Part shown: positions 1-8,030 of the stretch, piece after piece
Layout of the letters: each line of letters begins with the position of its first letter
Position numbering within the stretch: position 1 is the stretch's first letter
Origin: Streptomyces sp. B21-105
Lineage (GTDB): Bacteria; Actinomycetota; Actinomycetes; Streptomycetales; Streptomycetaceae
Direction: 5' to 3'
DNA: 64,000 bases
Assembly: GCF_036898465.1 (NCBI RefSeq)
Contig: NZ_JARUMJ010000001.1
Location: 992,001-1,056,000 of the forward strand
The notes under the pieces: model-generated
What the model saw: only the letters and a program-made list of their open reading frames with translations
The model's database searches: none
Told to the model about the DNA's origin: nothing
Program-made: the position numbers and the translations under genes

Positions 1-210
1 ACCATCACCACGCTGAGTCCTTCCGACGGGCGCACCAGCGTGGCAACACTGCAAATGGGAGTATCGCATGCCTCCTGCCCTGCGCAAAAGGCCCTTCCGC
101 CTGGCCTGCGCGGCAGCCACCTCCACCTCGGCGCCTCAGCGCCCCGAGCCGGACCGCACCATCCTGGCCCCGGCGAGCCGCCTGACCCGCCCGCTCCTCG
201 GGAGCGGCCG

Positions 211-1101
211 ATGAGCAGCGAAGCCCGCGAGTGGGTGTGGGAGCACAGCTCCAGCCGAGGGGCCGCGCGCCTGGTCCTGTTGTCGATCGCCGACCGGGTG
301 GCCGACGAGCAGTGCATCTCCTGGGCCTCGCTGTCCAGCCTGGCCAAGCGCACCCGCGCCTCGGTCTCCACGGTGCGCGAAGCCGTCGAGCGCCTGCTCC
401 TGGCCGGCGAGCTGGAACAGCTCGACGACCTCGTCGGCCCGCAGCGCAGCACGGTCTACCGCATGCCTCTCGCCGCCGAAGCCGTCGCCCAGACCCAGTG
501 CCAGCAGGAGGGCAGCGACATGGCGGTGGCAGAGGAGCCCGCCGGCCCCGCGAAGCTCCGGCTCTCGGCTCTGCGGCGGTACGGAATCCGCCCGCGTGAG
601 GTGCCGGAATCCCCCGCGAGGGTCCGGAAACCGGCAGTACCGGAAACCGGCAGGTCGAGGCGGAATCCGGCACAGCGACGTACCGGCCACCGGCACGGCG
701 ATGTACCGGCTACCGGCACACAGAACCGTAGTGAACCTGATTTGAACCGGAGGTACAGCAGTAGTGGTGCTGCCGTCCTCTCGGCTGCCGAGTGGCAGGT
801 CGACCCCGCCACCCACACCTGGGCCCGCCAGCAGGGACACCTCGACCGCCTCGGCGAGCAGGGTCTGCGAGCCGCCGACGCGAAGTGGCGTGCCCACCGG
901 GCGGGCCACACCCCGAGGGCGGCGGAAGCCTGGGCTGCCGACTGGCGCTCCTGGGTCGCCCGGGAGCACGCCCCCAGCCGACCGAACCTCTACGCCGTGC
1001 CCGGCAAGAACACCGCCGCACCGGGGGGCATGACGCGGACGCAGGCCCACACCGCCGCCCTGCTGGCCGCCCTGGACGAGCCGACCGGAACGGAGGGCTG
1101 A
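211..1101 (+). CDS. Helix-turn-helix protein, probable plasmid replication/control protein
   Basis: A 296-aa protein. Residues about 1-95 form a winged-helix/HTH of the kind in actinobacterial Rep-like proteins: a segment beginning SWASLSSLAKRT, then SVSTVREAVERLLLAGELEQL, reads as helix-turn-helix plus wing. The middle (about 130-170) is low-complexity and made of VPETG/VPATG/RKPAV-like pieces encoded by iteron-like DNA repeats. The C-terminal third is helical. I chose ATG 211 because it follows a GGGAGCGG stretch and starts right before the HTH; an in-frame ATG at 40 would add 57 proline-rich residues with no domain. The gene heads a colinear run (zinc-finger, WhiB-like, DUF2637) ending in the relaxase, which fits a replication or copy-control role. 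Family known, exact function inferred. Confidence 0.8.
   Translation: MSSEAREWVWEHSSSRGAARLVLLSIADRVADEQCISWASLSSLAKRTRASVSTVREAVERLLLAGELEQLDDLVGPQRSTVYRMPLAAEAVAQTQCQQEGSDMAVAEEPAGPAKLRLSALRRYGIRPREVPESPARVRKPAVPETGRSRRNPAQRRTGHRHGDVPATGTQNRSEPDLNRRYSSSGAAVLSAAEWQVDPATHTWARQQGHLDRLGEQGLRAADAKWRAHRAGHTPRAAEAWAADWRSWVAREHAPSRPNLYAVPGKNTAAPGGMTRTQAHTAALLAALDEPTGTEG
622..718 (+). repeat. Iteron-like repeats inside the HTH gene
   Basis: Three copies of GTACCGGNNACCGGCA lie at 637-652, 680-695 and 703-718, and a degenerate copy (GTCCGGAAACCGGCA) at 622-636. The 680 copy is in a different reading frame of the host gene (encoding RTGHRH) from the 637 and 703 copies (VPETG, VPATG), so the DNA rather than the peptide is conserved. 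This is what one expects of binding sites for a replication initiator or autoregulator. Confidence 0.7.
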
Positions 1102-1103
1102 CC

Positions 1104-1820
1104 GTGGACCGCCGCGAAATCGCCGCTCTGCTGGCCTACATCGGCCGACTCGACCCCCGCACCATCCGCACCGACCAAGGCGAGGCGCGGGACCAGCTCG
1201 CCCAGTGGCACGAACTGCTCGGCGACGTGCCGATGGCCACCCCGCACGGCTGGGACGTCCGCGTTGCAGCCCGCCAGCACATCCGCACCTCGCCGTACCA
1301 GATCCTGCCCGCGGACCTGGCCCGTCCCTGGGAGAGCTACCGTCGCGACCGCCTGGCGAGGCACTCCGACCCGACACCGTCCGTCGACCCGGACGACCAG
1401 GCCGCCTGGACCGCCGAGCTGGCCGGCACCCGCCGCGCCGTCGCCGCCGGTACCGCCCAGCCCGCGCAGGCCCGAGCGATCACCAGCGGTCGCGACGGAG
1501 TCGACCCGAAGCTGGAGGCGCGGTTGCGGGAGATCGGCTCCTGCATACCTCCCGCCACCCGAGCGGCCCTCGCGCCCTACCGTCCCGCCCGCGCAGCCCG
1601 AGAGGCCGCTGTCGCGCAGGGGCAGCCCGACGCCCTGAGCGTGCGGTGCGAGTGGTGCCTGGCCCAGCCCGGCGAGCCGTGCCGTCGGCGGAGGATCGGT
1701 CCCGACAGCGGAGCTCGTGGAACCGCCCCGCGCGCGACCCCGCACCCCGGCCGCCTCGACCTCGCCGCCGCCCTGCAGGCCCAGCGCCCCGAGCAGGCCC
1801 AGCAGGCCGCCCTGACCTGA
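1104..1820 (+). CDS. Zinc-finger domain protein of mobile elements
   Basis: A 238-aa protein starting at GTG 1104, two bases after the previous stop and with GGAGGG just upstream (1092-1097). The N-terminal part is helical and of unknown function. Near residues 175-220 is a CEWC...GEPC cysteine set followed by a HPGRLDLA histidine motif, the pattern of the small phage/plasmid zinc-binding domain common in Streptomyces elements (CxxC, Cys, then HPxR). Tight spacing makes it part of the operon that starts with the HTH gene. Likely DNA-binding; specific role unknown. Confidence 0.75.
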   Translation: MDRREIAALLAYIGRLDPRTIRTDQGEARDQLAQWHELLGDVPMATPHGWDVRVAARQHIRTSPYQILPADLARPWESYRRDRLARHSDPTPSVDPDDQAAWTAELAGTRRAVAAGTAQPAQARAITSGRDGVDPKLEARLREIGSCIPPATRAALAPYRPARAAREAAVAQGQPDALSVRCEWCLAQPGEPCRRRRIGPDSGARGTAPRATPHPGRLDLAAALQAQRPEQAQQAALT

Positions 1821-1975
1821 CCGGCGTACCCGGCGCGTGCACCCCGTCCGCTGCACCGCCACCCGACGCCACCGTCCCGCACCGGCTGCGGCGCACGCGC
1901 CGCAGCCGGCACCCGACGCCGCACCCGCCGAGCACGCGCCCGTCGGTCGGCGCGGCAGCACATCGGAGACCCGCC

Positions 1976-2617
1976 TTGCGCCACATCACCACCCACGACG
2001 CCCCGGCCACGGGCCTGCGCGGCATCGGAGACACCAGCTGGCACACCCGCGGAGCGTGCCACGGCATGGACGTCGAGGACGCCGAAACCGTCTTTTTCCC
2101 CGGGCCTCGGGACCACGAGGAGATCGCGGAGGCGAAGGAGCTGTGCGGCTGGTGCCCCGTACGCCGCGAGTGCCTGGACTTCGCCCTGGAGAACGTCCTC
2201 AAGGAAGGCATCTGGGGCGGCCTGACCGAAGCCGAGCGGCGCCCGCTGCACGACAACCTGCACCAGCGCCTGGACTACCGGCGCGTGACCGCCTTCTTCC
2301 AGGGACGCGATGTGCACCTGACCGAGGCCGAGCGGCAGGTCGCCATCGACCACGCCTACGTCCGGGGCTGGCGGCCCGACCGGCTCGCCGCCGCCCTGCA
2401 GATCAGCCCCAAGCACGCCCGTGACCTGCTCCGGCAGGCCGCCAACAAGGTCTTCGACCGCGACCGCAACTACGGCGTGCCCCGCCCCAAGAAGAAGCGG
2501 AAGAAGGCCCCCAAGCCCCAGGGCACCCCCGCGCCCGCAGCTCCCGTCACTCAGCAGCCGACAGGCCGCCCGGCAGCGTCGAACCCGGCGCCCGCCCCTC
2601 TCGGAAAGGCAGCATGA
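1976..2617 (+). CDS. WhiB-like iron-sulfur transcription factor
   Basis: A 213-aa Wbl protein. It has the four cluster cysteines, Cys28 (RGAC) and Cys57/60/66 (CGWCPVRREC), followed by the GIWGG turn at about 78-82 that defines the family. Wbl proteins bind a [4Fe-4S] cluster and work with the primary sigma factor. The protein is longer than a typical chromosomal Wbl (about 80-130 aa). The extension contains a second helical segment (LTEAERQVAIDHAYVRGW... ISPKHARDLLRQA) that looks like an extra HTH, then a lysine-rich tail. The TTG at 1976 is preferred, with GGAG about 10 nt upstream, since the next ATG (2066) would delete Cys28. It overlaps the next gene by 4 nt (ATGA). Confidence 0.85.
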   Translation: MRHITTHDAPATGLRGIGDTSWHTRGACHGMDVEDAETVFFPGPRDHEEIAEAKELCGWCPVRRECLDFALENVLKEGIWGGLTEAERRPLHDNLHQRLDYRRVTAFFQGRDVHLTEAERQVAIDHAYVRGWRPDRLAAALQISPKHARDLLRQAANKVFDRDRNYGVPRPKKKRKKAPKPQGTPAPAAPVTQQPTGRPAASNPAPAPLGKAA

Positions 2618-4212
2618 CCCACCCCGTCCTCGCCTTCGGTGCCACTTCGGACCTACCTCTCCTCCTGGCCGCCGTCGTGCCCGCCGCCCTCGCGCTCGTG
2701 CTGACCGCCTGGACCATCCGGCGCTGGGGATCTCGCTCGCAGAAGCGTCTCGGCGGCCCCGCGGTCAAGGTCGCCGCCGTCGCCGCCCTGGGCTGCACCG
2801 CGTACAGCGCCGACACCTCGTGGCGGTTCGCGGCCGACTACCTCGACATGGCCGGCACCGCCGAGCGAGCCGGCATGTTCGCCGCCGCCGAACTCGCCCT
2901 GTTCGCCACCGCGCTGATGGCCCGGCAGAACCTCGCCGTCCAGGGCGCCCCTGGACTGCCGGGCACGCTGGTCTGGGTGATCACCACGGTGCAGGTGATC
3001 CCCGCCTACGCCGAGAGCGGCCCCATCGGCGGTACCGTCCGGGCCTTCGTCGGACCTGTCATGGCGGCGATGCTGTGGCACCTGGCCATGGGCATCGAAC
3101 TGCGGCTGCGCACCCCCGGCGCCGCCTCGAACGGACTGATCGCCGTCCTGGGCCGGGAGGCACGCGAGCGGCTGCTGTCCCGCCTGGGCATCGCCGCGCG
3201 AGACCGCGACGCCGCGCAGATCACCCGAGACCGGGCTACCGCCCGTGCGGTCACCCTCGCCGCCCGCCTCGCCGAGCGCACACCCGAGCAGCAGCGAAAC
3301 CGTCGCGGCCGGCGGCTGACCCGACGCCTGTCGAAGGCGGTCGGCAGGGCCTCGGTCGGCACCGACCCCCTCCAGCGGGCACAGCTGCTCGACCAGCTCG
3401 CCGCCCGGCGACACGCGCTCGCGCTCGCCACGGTCCCGCTCCCTTCTCCCTGGTCCCCTGCGCACAGCAGCGCATCGGCGGCCACGGTCCCCGCACAGCC
3501 GACATCGAATATGCCGGTCCCCGTCCCCGGTTCCGACGAGCCGGTCCCGGACCGGGGACCGAGGACTCCTCGGGGACCGATCCCCGAGGAGGCAGACCCG
3601 GAAGCCAAGGTCGGCGCGGGGACCGAGGGCGACGAAACGGGAGCGACCGCGGGGACCAATTCCCCTGAAGACGGCGCGGTCCCGGGGACCGGTCCCGCCG
3701 ATCCAGAAGCCGCAGCGCGGGACACAGCGGCCACGAGGACCGACCGCAACGCGCGAGAAGTAGCAGCTCAGGACCCAGATTTTCATTGGGGACCGAGCCT
3801 CGCGAAGTCGGGGACCGAGAGCACCGAGGACCGAGGACCGACCGCCACCGAGACCGGGACCGGGACCGGGACCGGGACCACCCAGAACCGAGGACACAAG
3901 GTCCCACTCCGTCGGAAGCCGGCCAGGAAGTCCCGGACGAAGAACAAGGACAAGCGTGCCCGGTCCCGCTCTCCGCAGACGGAGCGCCCGGCACGCGAGC
4001 TGGGCGAGTCCGAACGCCGGCTTGTCCACGAGGTACGCCCCCACGTTCCCGCCCTGCTCGAGCGGGACGGCAACGGAGCGATCACCCGGGTGCAGCTGCG
4101 CGAAATCATCCGCCGCCAGGGCCTGACAGGTGTCGGGAACGACCGACTCGGCCTCGTCCTCCAGGAGCTGCGGAACGAGGACATCACGACGACGAGGAGC
4201 ACCGCCCGATGA
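2614..4212 (+). CDS. DUF2637 membrane protein with long charged tail
   Basis: A 532-aa protein. The first about 180 residues match the actinobacterial DUF2637 pattern: four or so hydrophobic helices and the segment ALGCTAYSADTSWRFAADYL. These proteins are frequent on Streptomyces plasmids and integrative elements; function unknown. After about residue 180 comes a coiled-coil-like Arg/Ala-rich region, then a low-complexity tail rich in Gly-Thr-Glu-Pro and Lys/Arg-rich stretches. A helical C-terminal domain (about 460-530) looks like a winged helix (ALLERDGNGAITRVQLREII). The tail DNA is packed with GGGGACCG octamers. It overlaps its neighbours by ATGA at both ends, so it is translationally coupled. 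Confidence 0.8.
   Translation: MTHPVLAFGATSDLPLLLAAVVPAALALVLTAWTIRRWGSRSQKRLGGPAVKVAAVAALGCTAYSADTSWRFAADYLDMAGTAERAGMFAAAELALFATALMARQNLAVQGAPGLPGTLVWVITTVQVIPAYAESGPIGGTVRAFVGPVMAAMLWHLAMGIELRLRTPGAASNGLIAVLGREARERLLSRLGIAARDRDAAQITRDRATARAVTLAARLAERTPEQQRNRRGRRLTRRLSKAVGRASVGTDPLQRAQLLDQLAARRHALALATVPLPSPWSPAHSSASAATVPAQPTSNMPVPVPGSDEPVPDRGPRTPRGPIPEEADPEAKVGAGTEGDETGATAGTNSPEDGAVPGTGPADPEAAARDTAATRTDRNAREVAAQDPDFHWGPSLAKSGTESTEDRGPTATETGTGTGTGTTQNRGHKVPLRRKPARKSRTKNKDKRARSRSPQTERPARELGESERRLVHEVRPHVPALLERDGNGAITRVQLREIIRRQGLTGVGNDRLGLVLQELRNEDITTTRSTAR
3484..3880. repeat. Cluster of GGGGACCG octamers (TRS/clt-like candidate)
   Basis: Exact GGGGACCG occurs at 3554, 3572, 3618, 3684, 3788 and 3810. 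The reverse complement CGGTCCCC occurs near 3485 and 3513. Near-matches (GGGGACCA 3651, GAGGACCG about 3827 and 3834) and a tandem run of GGGACC hexamers at about 3855-3878 add to it. The octamer is read in two frames (GGA-CCG as Gly-Pro, GGG-ACC as Gly-Thr), so the conserved unit is DNA. Clustered 8-bp repeats inside a coding region resemble the TraB recognition sequences of Streptomyces clt loci, although the octamer itself differs from the pSVH1 one as I remember it. Confidence 0.6.
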
Positions 4213-4400
4213 AGACCTGCCACCAGTTCGACACCGTCCGCGCTGAGTACGAGCGAGAGATCGGATTCATGCTCGCTCACTCCGAGCGGCACGCGGGCAG
4301 GCCGGCAGCGAAGTCCAGCGCGAAGCAAGCTGCCTCCGCGAAACAGCGGATGGCCCGCGCGCTCAACAGCCACGTCGGGCGCTGCCCCGAGTGCGGCTGA
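4209..4400 (+). CDS. Small protein with C-terminal CPEC motif
   Basis: A 63-aa protein beginning MKTCHQFDTVRAEYEREIG, with a basic, helical middle and ending GRCPECG. The paired C-terminal cysteines, with Cys4 and His5 at the N-terminus, could bind a metal. The start codon overlaps the previous stop (ATGA at 4209-4212). No family recognised; a small DNA- or relaxosome-associated protein is possible from context only. Confidence 0.65.
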   Translation: MKTCHQFDTVRAEYEREIGFMLAHSERHAGRPAAKSSAKQAASAKQRMARALNSHVGRCPECG

Positions 4401-4438
4401 ACCGGCAAAACCCCAGCTCAAAGCACGTATCCGCAAAC

Positions 4439-4463
4439 GTGGCCCGGCTCCGTGCCGGGCCAC
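4439..4463 (+). terminator. Strong hairpin between small genes
   Basis: A perfect 10-bp stem (GTGGCCCGGC / GCCGGGCCAC) with a 5-nt loop lies 40 bp after the stop at 4400 and upstream of the AGGAGG at about 4475. No T-run follows, so it could be a factor-dependent terminator or attenuator setting off the mobilisation operon. Confidence 0.5.
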
Positions 4464-4485
4464 CGTCCCGCTTAGGAGGTACGCC

Positions 4486-4722
4486 GTGATTCCGCGTCCC
4501 CCTCGTTCTTCCGAGCCCACCGTCACCGAGGCCGATGCCTGGGCGGACGTCCTGGTCCGCCAGCAACTCCTACACGCCGTCGTCCTCACGCCGACCGGGC
4601 AGTGGCTCGTCCAGGACCGCCCCGACGGACCGGTCGGCGTCCTTGCCGGCCCGGCCGATGTCCTCGCGCTGGCCGCAACCATCCAGCAGCGCACCCGCTC
4701 CACGAGGCCCGAATCCCGATGA
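4486..4722 (+). CDS. Small conserved-type protein upstream of mobC
   Basis: A 78-aa protein starting at GTG 4486 behind a clear TAGGAGGT ribosome-binding site. A helical segment (EADAWADVLVRQQLLHAVVL) is followed by a beta-like stretch (GQWLVQDRPDGPVGVLAG). It overlaps the mobC-like gene by 4 nt (ATGA), so it is the first gene of the three-gene mobilisation operon. No known domain; it may be a relaxosome accessory protein (inference). Confidence 0.7.
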   Translation: MIPRPPRSSEPTVTEADAWADVLVRQQLLHAVVLTPTGQWLVQDRPDGPVGVLAGPADVLALAATIQQRTRSTRPESR

Positions 4723-5345
4723 CGAACGCACGCAAGAACGGCACCGCCCCGGAACCTGATCCCGACTCCAACTCGGTCTCGGGGCGAGCAGGTTGGGGCG
4801 GAAGCGTAGCTTCCGCCAACCCCGCCCCCAAGTGGGACGGGGAGGACCTGCACCGGGGGGCGCAGGTCCAGGAGGCTTCGACCGAGGGCGGATCGAAGCC
4901 GGGACAGGAGAAGAGGCCGACCGAGAGCCGCAGCCACCGCGAGCGCGCTGTGCGCGCTCGTCAGCGTCCGCGTCAGCCTCGCGCCACGAAGCGCCTGCAC
5001 CAGCCCAACACTCGTTTCAACGAAGAAGAGTTCGCGCTGATCAAGTCCGCCGCCGCCCGATGCAACCTGTCCGTCGCCGGGTTCCTCGCCCGCGCCGCGC
5101 TCGCCGCAGCCCGCGACCTCGACCGAACCAGCGCCGAGATAGCCGACGAACGCGAAGTGATCACAGCCCTGTTCGACAGCCGGCGTCGGCTCGGCTGGGC
5201 CGGCAGCAACCTCAACCAGGCCGTCAAGGCACTCAACTCCGGCGCGGACGCTCCCCAGCTCGATGCGGCCGTCGCCGCCGTACGGCGGGCCGCCGACACC
5301 GCGCATGCAGCCGCCACACGCCTGATCGAACGCCACGGCGCATGA
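4719..5345 (+). CDS. mobC: MobC-like relaxosome accessory protein
   Basis: A 208-aa protein. The N-terminal half is disordered and charged. From about residue 90 it shows the MobC/ribbon-helix-helix pattern: TRFNEEEFALIKSAAARCNL, then SVAGFLARAALAAARD, then an arginine/asparagine helix typical of plasmid mobilisation proteins (SRRRLGWAGSNLNQAVKALN). Such proteins bind oriT next to the relaxase and help open the DNA. The start at ATG 4719 overlaps the upstream stop and the end overlaps the relaxase start (ATGA at both sides), so the three genes are coupled. Confidence 0.85.
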   Translation: MTNARKNGTAPEPDPDSNSVSGRAGWGGSVASANPAPKWDGEDLHRGAQVQEASTEGGSKPGQEKRPTESRSHRERAVRARQRPRQPRATKRLHQPNTRFNEEEFALIKSAAARCNLSVAGFLARAALAAARDLDRTSAEIADEREVITALFDSRRRLGWAGSNLNQAVKALNSGADAPQLDAAVAAVRRAADTAHAAATRLIERHGA

Positions 5346-7084
5346 TCCCCAGCGTCAACAACCTCGGATCACGGACCTTCGGCCTCCTCAAGTACCTCTA
5401 CGACACGGGCAAGTACGAGGACCACACCGACCCCCACCTCGTGGCCTCCTTCGACGGCATGGCCCCCGACCCCGGCCGCGACCCGAACGCCACCCTCGAA
5501 GACCTGCAGCAGCTCCTGGACCAGCCCGTGATGGCCCTGCCGAAGCATGCCCGCCCGGCCAAGCACGTCTGGCACACCTCCGTGCGCGCGACGGCGGACG
5601 ACCGGATCCTGTCCGACGAGGAATGGGGTGAGATCGCCCGGCGGATCGTGGCCGCCACCGGCATCGACCCCGGCGACGGGCAGCCCGGCTGCCGCTGGGC
5701 CGCCGTACGCCACGCCGACGACCACATCCACATCGTCGCCACCCTGGTGTGCGAGGACGGCAGCCGCCCCGACGACTTCCGCTCCGGCAAACGCGCCCAG
5801 GCCGAGTGCCGCCTCATCGAGAAGGAACTCGGCCTCCACCAGGTCGCCTCCGGCGACGGCACCGCCGCCCAGCGGCCCACCAGCGCCGAACGCCACAAGG
5901 CCGAACGCCAGGGTCGCGAGCGCACCGCCCGCGAGGAGCTGCGCGAGACGGTACGGCGCGCGGTGTCCGGTGCGAGGAGTGACGAGGAGTTCTTCGACCG
6001 GCTCGCCGCCGCCGGTCTCCTGATCCGTAAGCGCGCCGCGCCCTCCGGAGACCTCCTCGGATACAAGGTCGCTCTGCCCGACGACCTGAACAAGGACGGC
6101 GAGCCGGTGTTCTACCCCGGCGCGCGCCTGGCCCCCGACCTGTCGCTGCCCCGGATCCGGGAGCGCTGGTCCGGCGGCACCGGGGCCGAGCCGACTCCAC
6201 GGAAGGAGGACATGGTCCGTACGGGGCCCGGTGCACCGGCCTCCGCCCGCCGCGGGACGGCATCGGCCGCGTGGCAGGCCGTGCTCATCGTCGAGCACGG
6301 CGACGACGCGGTCGCCGCCGCCCACATCGCCGCCGCCGGCGAGGTCTTGGACGCGCTCGCGAAGACCTCCGCCGCACACACCCGCCGCGAACTGCGAGAC
6401 GCCGCAACAGCGTTCGAGCGGGCCTCCCGCTCCCACGTGCGCGCCGTACGCGGGCACGACCGCGCGATGCGGCAGGCCGCCCGCGACCTCGTCCACGGCG
6501 GGCCCGCCCTCGGCCGTGGTGAGGACGGTGCCACCACCGCGATGGCGATCGACATGCTGTTCTTCCTCATCACCGCCGCCGCCCACTGGCACGCGAGAAA
6601 GGGCCATGCCCAGCAGGCCGAAGCCGCCGCCCAGGCGGCCGGGCATCTGCGCACCGCCTACCGGGCCGCCGCCGCTCAGCCGCTCGGCGTGCTCTACCAG
6701 CGGGGCCGACGTCTGAGCCGGCCGGTGCTCCAGCGGCGGACCGTGCTGCTGCGCGAAGCGCTGCCGGGGCTCGCGGAGCGGATCCTCGCCGAGCCCGGCT
6801 GGTACGCCCTGGCCGCGACCATCGCGGAAGCCGAAGCCGCCGGCCACGATCCCGCCGCTCTTCTGTCCGCTGCGGTCGGGCGTCGTGAACTCGGCACCGC
6901 GGAGTCGGTGAGCGACGTGCTGGTGTGGCGGATGCGGCGGACGGCCGATCTGCCCGCCGACGCCTCGCCCCTGTCCGAGAGCGGCGCCGCTGGGGTCCAG
7001 TCCGCAACGCGCAGGACGGCCACCCAGACTTCCGCGCCCGGCCGCCGCCGCAGCGGGGAGGAGACATCGGGCAAAGCCCGGTGA
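5342..7084 (+). CDS. Relaxase / mobilisation nuclease
   Basis: A 580-aa relaxase. The metal-binding three-histidine motif is at His124, His128 and His130 (HADDHIHIVATL), typical of MOB-family relaxases that nick oriT and stay covalently bound through a tyrosine. Tyr18, Tyr20 and Tyr25 are candidates for the nucleophile. After about residue 330 there is a long alanine-rich helical region, with ERASRSHVRAVRGHDRAMRQ and several Ala/Arg helices, and no recognised domain. An open frame continues upstream to 4793, but ATG 5342 overlaps the mobC stop and matches where the relaxase domain begins. As last gene of the mobilisation operon it marks the element as transmissible. Confidence 0.9.
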   Translation: MIPSVNNLGSRTFGLLKYLYDTGKYEDHTDPHLVASFDGMAPDPGRDPNATLEDLQQLLDQPVMALPKHARPAKHVWHTSVRATADDRILSDEEWGEIARRIVAATGIDPGDGQPGCRWAAVRHADDHIHIVATLVCEDGSRPDDFRSGKRAQAECRLIEKELGLHQVASGDGTAAQRPTSAERHKAERQGRERTAREELRETVRRAVSGARSDEEFFDRLAAAGLLIRKRAAPSGDLLGYKVALPDDLNKDGEPVFYPGARLAPDLSLPRIRERWSGGTGAEPTPRKEDMVRTGPGAPASARRGTASAAWQAVLIVEHGDDAVAAAHIAAAGEVLDALAKTSAAHTRRELRDAATAFERASRSHVRAVRGHDRAMRQAARDLVHGGPALGRGEDGATTAMAIDMLFFLITAAAHWHARKGHAQQAEAAAQAAGHLRTAYRAAAAQPLGVLYQRGRRLSRPVLQRRTVLLREALPGLAERILAEPGWYALAATIAEAEAAGHDPAALLSAAVGRRELGTAESVSDVLVWRMRRTADLPADASPLSESGAAGVQSATRRTATQTSAPGRRRSGEETSGKAR

Positions 7085-7507
7085 GCCCTGCCAGCCGGGG
7101 TGCAGCCTCAGCGCACGACCAGGAGCAGGCGTACCGCCACCGCCCCGCTCGCGACCCAGCATGGCCATACGCCACAGCGGACCCCGGCGGCGTTCAGGCC
7201 CGCGTTGTGGGTCACGGGCGCTGCGCACACTCAGGAGGAACGCAAGGGCGCAGGTGCGGCGACTCGAGCCAGTTGGCGACGCGAAGTTGGGCGGTCGAAG
7301 CCGACGTGGCGTGTTCGGGCACGCCGAGGGGACAGCACTCATCCGCTCGGAGACACGCGCCGTGCCCACTCGTCATCCGCGCCCCCAGGAGGCGGAAAAC
7401 GCCTGATGACCTGCTCGAAGGCGACTGTGGACTTTGTGAATTGAAACCGCCAGGGGCGTACGGCACGATCATGAAGCGAGCAGGACGAGGCACAGGAGGA
7501 CGCCAGG
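7085..7507. other. Gene-poor spacer
   Basis: About 420 bp between the relaxase and the next gene. Open frames here are short and lack domain-like composition on either strand. The last 60 bp are less GC-rich, with TTGTGAATTG near 7433, and may hold the promoter of the next gene. No repeat or clear oriT-like inverted repeat stood out. Confidence 0.4.
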
Positions 7508-7951
7508 GTGTTTCAGCGAATACGCCGCCGGGCCAAGGAGCCCAGCGAGGAACAGCGACGGTTCTTCGAGCTGTCGGCGCGGCTGCAGAACGAGGTCCCG
7601 CCCGGGATCGGGGTGCCGCCGGCCGAGCCGGAACACATCGAGCCGACCGCGGTGGTGGACGACTTCCTTCCGCCGGAGTTGCGGGTACCCAGCCACGACC
7701 AGGTCGACGGCACCATGATGCCGTGGAAGCAGCCGCTCGTCCTCGACGGCGAGATGGTCGCCTGCGCCGAGTGCGGCGCGTACCGGGACTGGCTCATCCT
7801 CTCCACCCGCGACCAGATCTGGCTGCGGTGCCGGGTCGGCCACCAGCAGCAGGAAACCCGCCTCGACACCGCCTGGTTCAACCGGAACCGCGGACCGGCG
7901 GACGCGACGCACGCCACGTTCGAGGAATGCCTGCGCCACCTCGGGCACTGA
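7508..7951 (+). CDS. Zinc-ribbon-like protein
   Basis: A 147-aa protein starting at GTG 7508 behind AGGAGGA. The N-terminus is basic and helical (FQRIRRRAKEPSEEQRRFF). The centre has CAEC about 20 residues before CRVGH, a plausible Cys2-Cys-His metal site, and the C-terminus again carries a Cys. It looks soluble. No family recognised. It is the first gene after the relaxase operon and is followed by a lipoprotein gene. Confidence 0.65.
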   Translation: MFQRIRRRAKEPSEEQRRFFELSARLQNEVPPGIGVPPAEPEHIEPTAVVDDFLPPELRVPSHDQVDGTMMPWKQPLVLDGEMVACAECGAYRDWLILSTRDQIWLRCRVGHQQQETRLDTAWFNRNRGPADATHATFEECLRHLGH

Positions 7952-8030
7952 CCTCCACTCCTACGACCCCACCGGGCCCCCGGGCCCGCACTGACCACCC
8001 ATCGTCCAGCACCAAGGGGTCAGTTCCGTC

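Noticed and set aside
1..210. Possible upstream coding extension of the HTH gene from ATG 40
   Set aside because: Pro/His/Gly-rich with no domain; the ribosome-binding site and HTH boundary favour ATG 211. The first 210 bp otherwise show no gene.
136..1377. 413-codon open frame on the minus strand opposite the HTH and zinc-finger genes
   Set aside because: Arg/Gly-rich composition typical of the antisense frame of GC-rich genes; no domain or ribosome-binding site; plus-strand genes here have clear motifs and coupled starts.
3853..3880. Tandem GGGACC hexamers as a CRISPR or microsatellite
   Set aside because: Units are 6 bp without spacers; better explained as part of the octamer cluster inside the DUF2637 gene.
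4793..5341. 183-codon N-terminal extension of the relaxase
   Set aside because: It lies in the shifted frame of the mobC-like gene and is Arg/Pro-rich; ATG 5342 overlaps the mobC stop and begins the real domain.
5369..7369. 666-codon minus-strand frame opposite the relaxase
   Set aside because: Gly/Arg/Leu-rich shadow without motifs.
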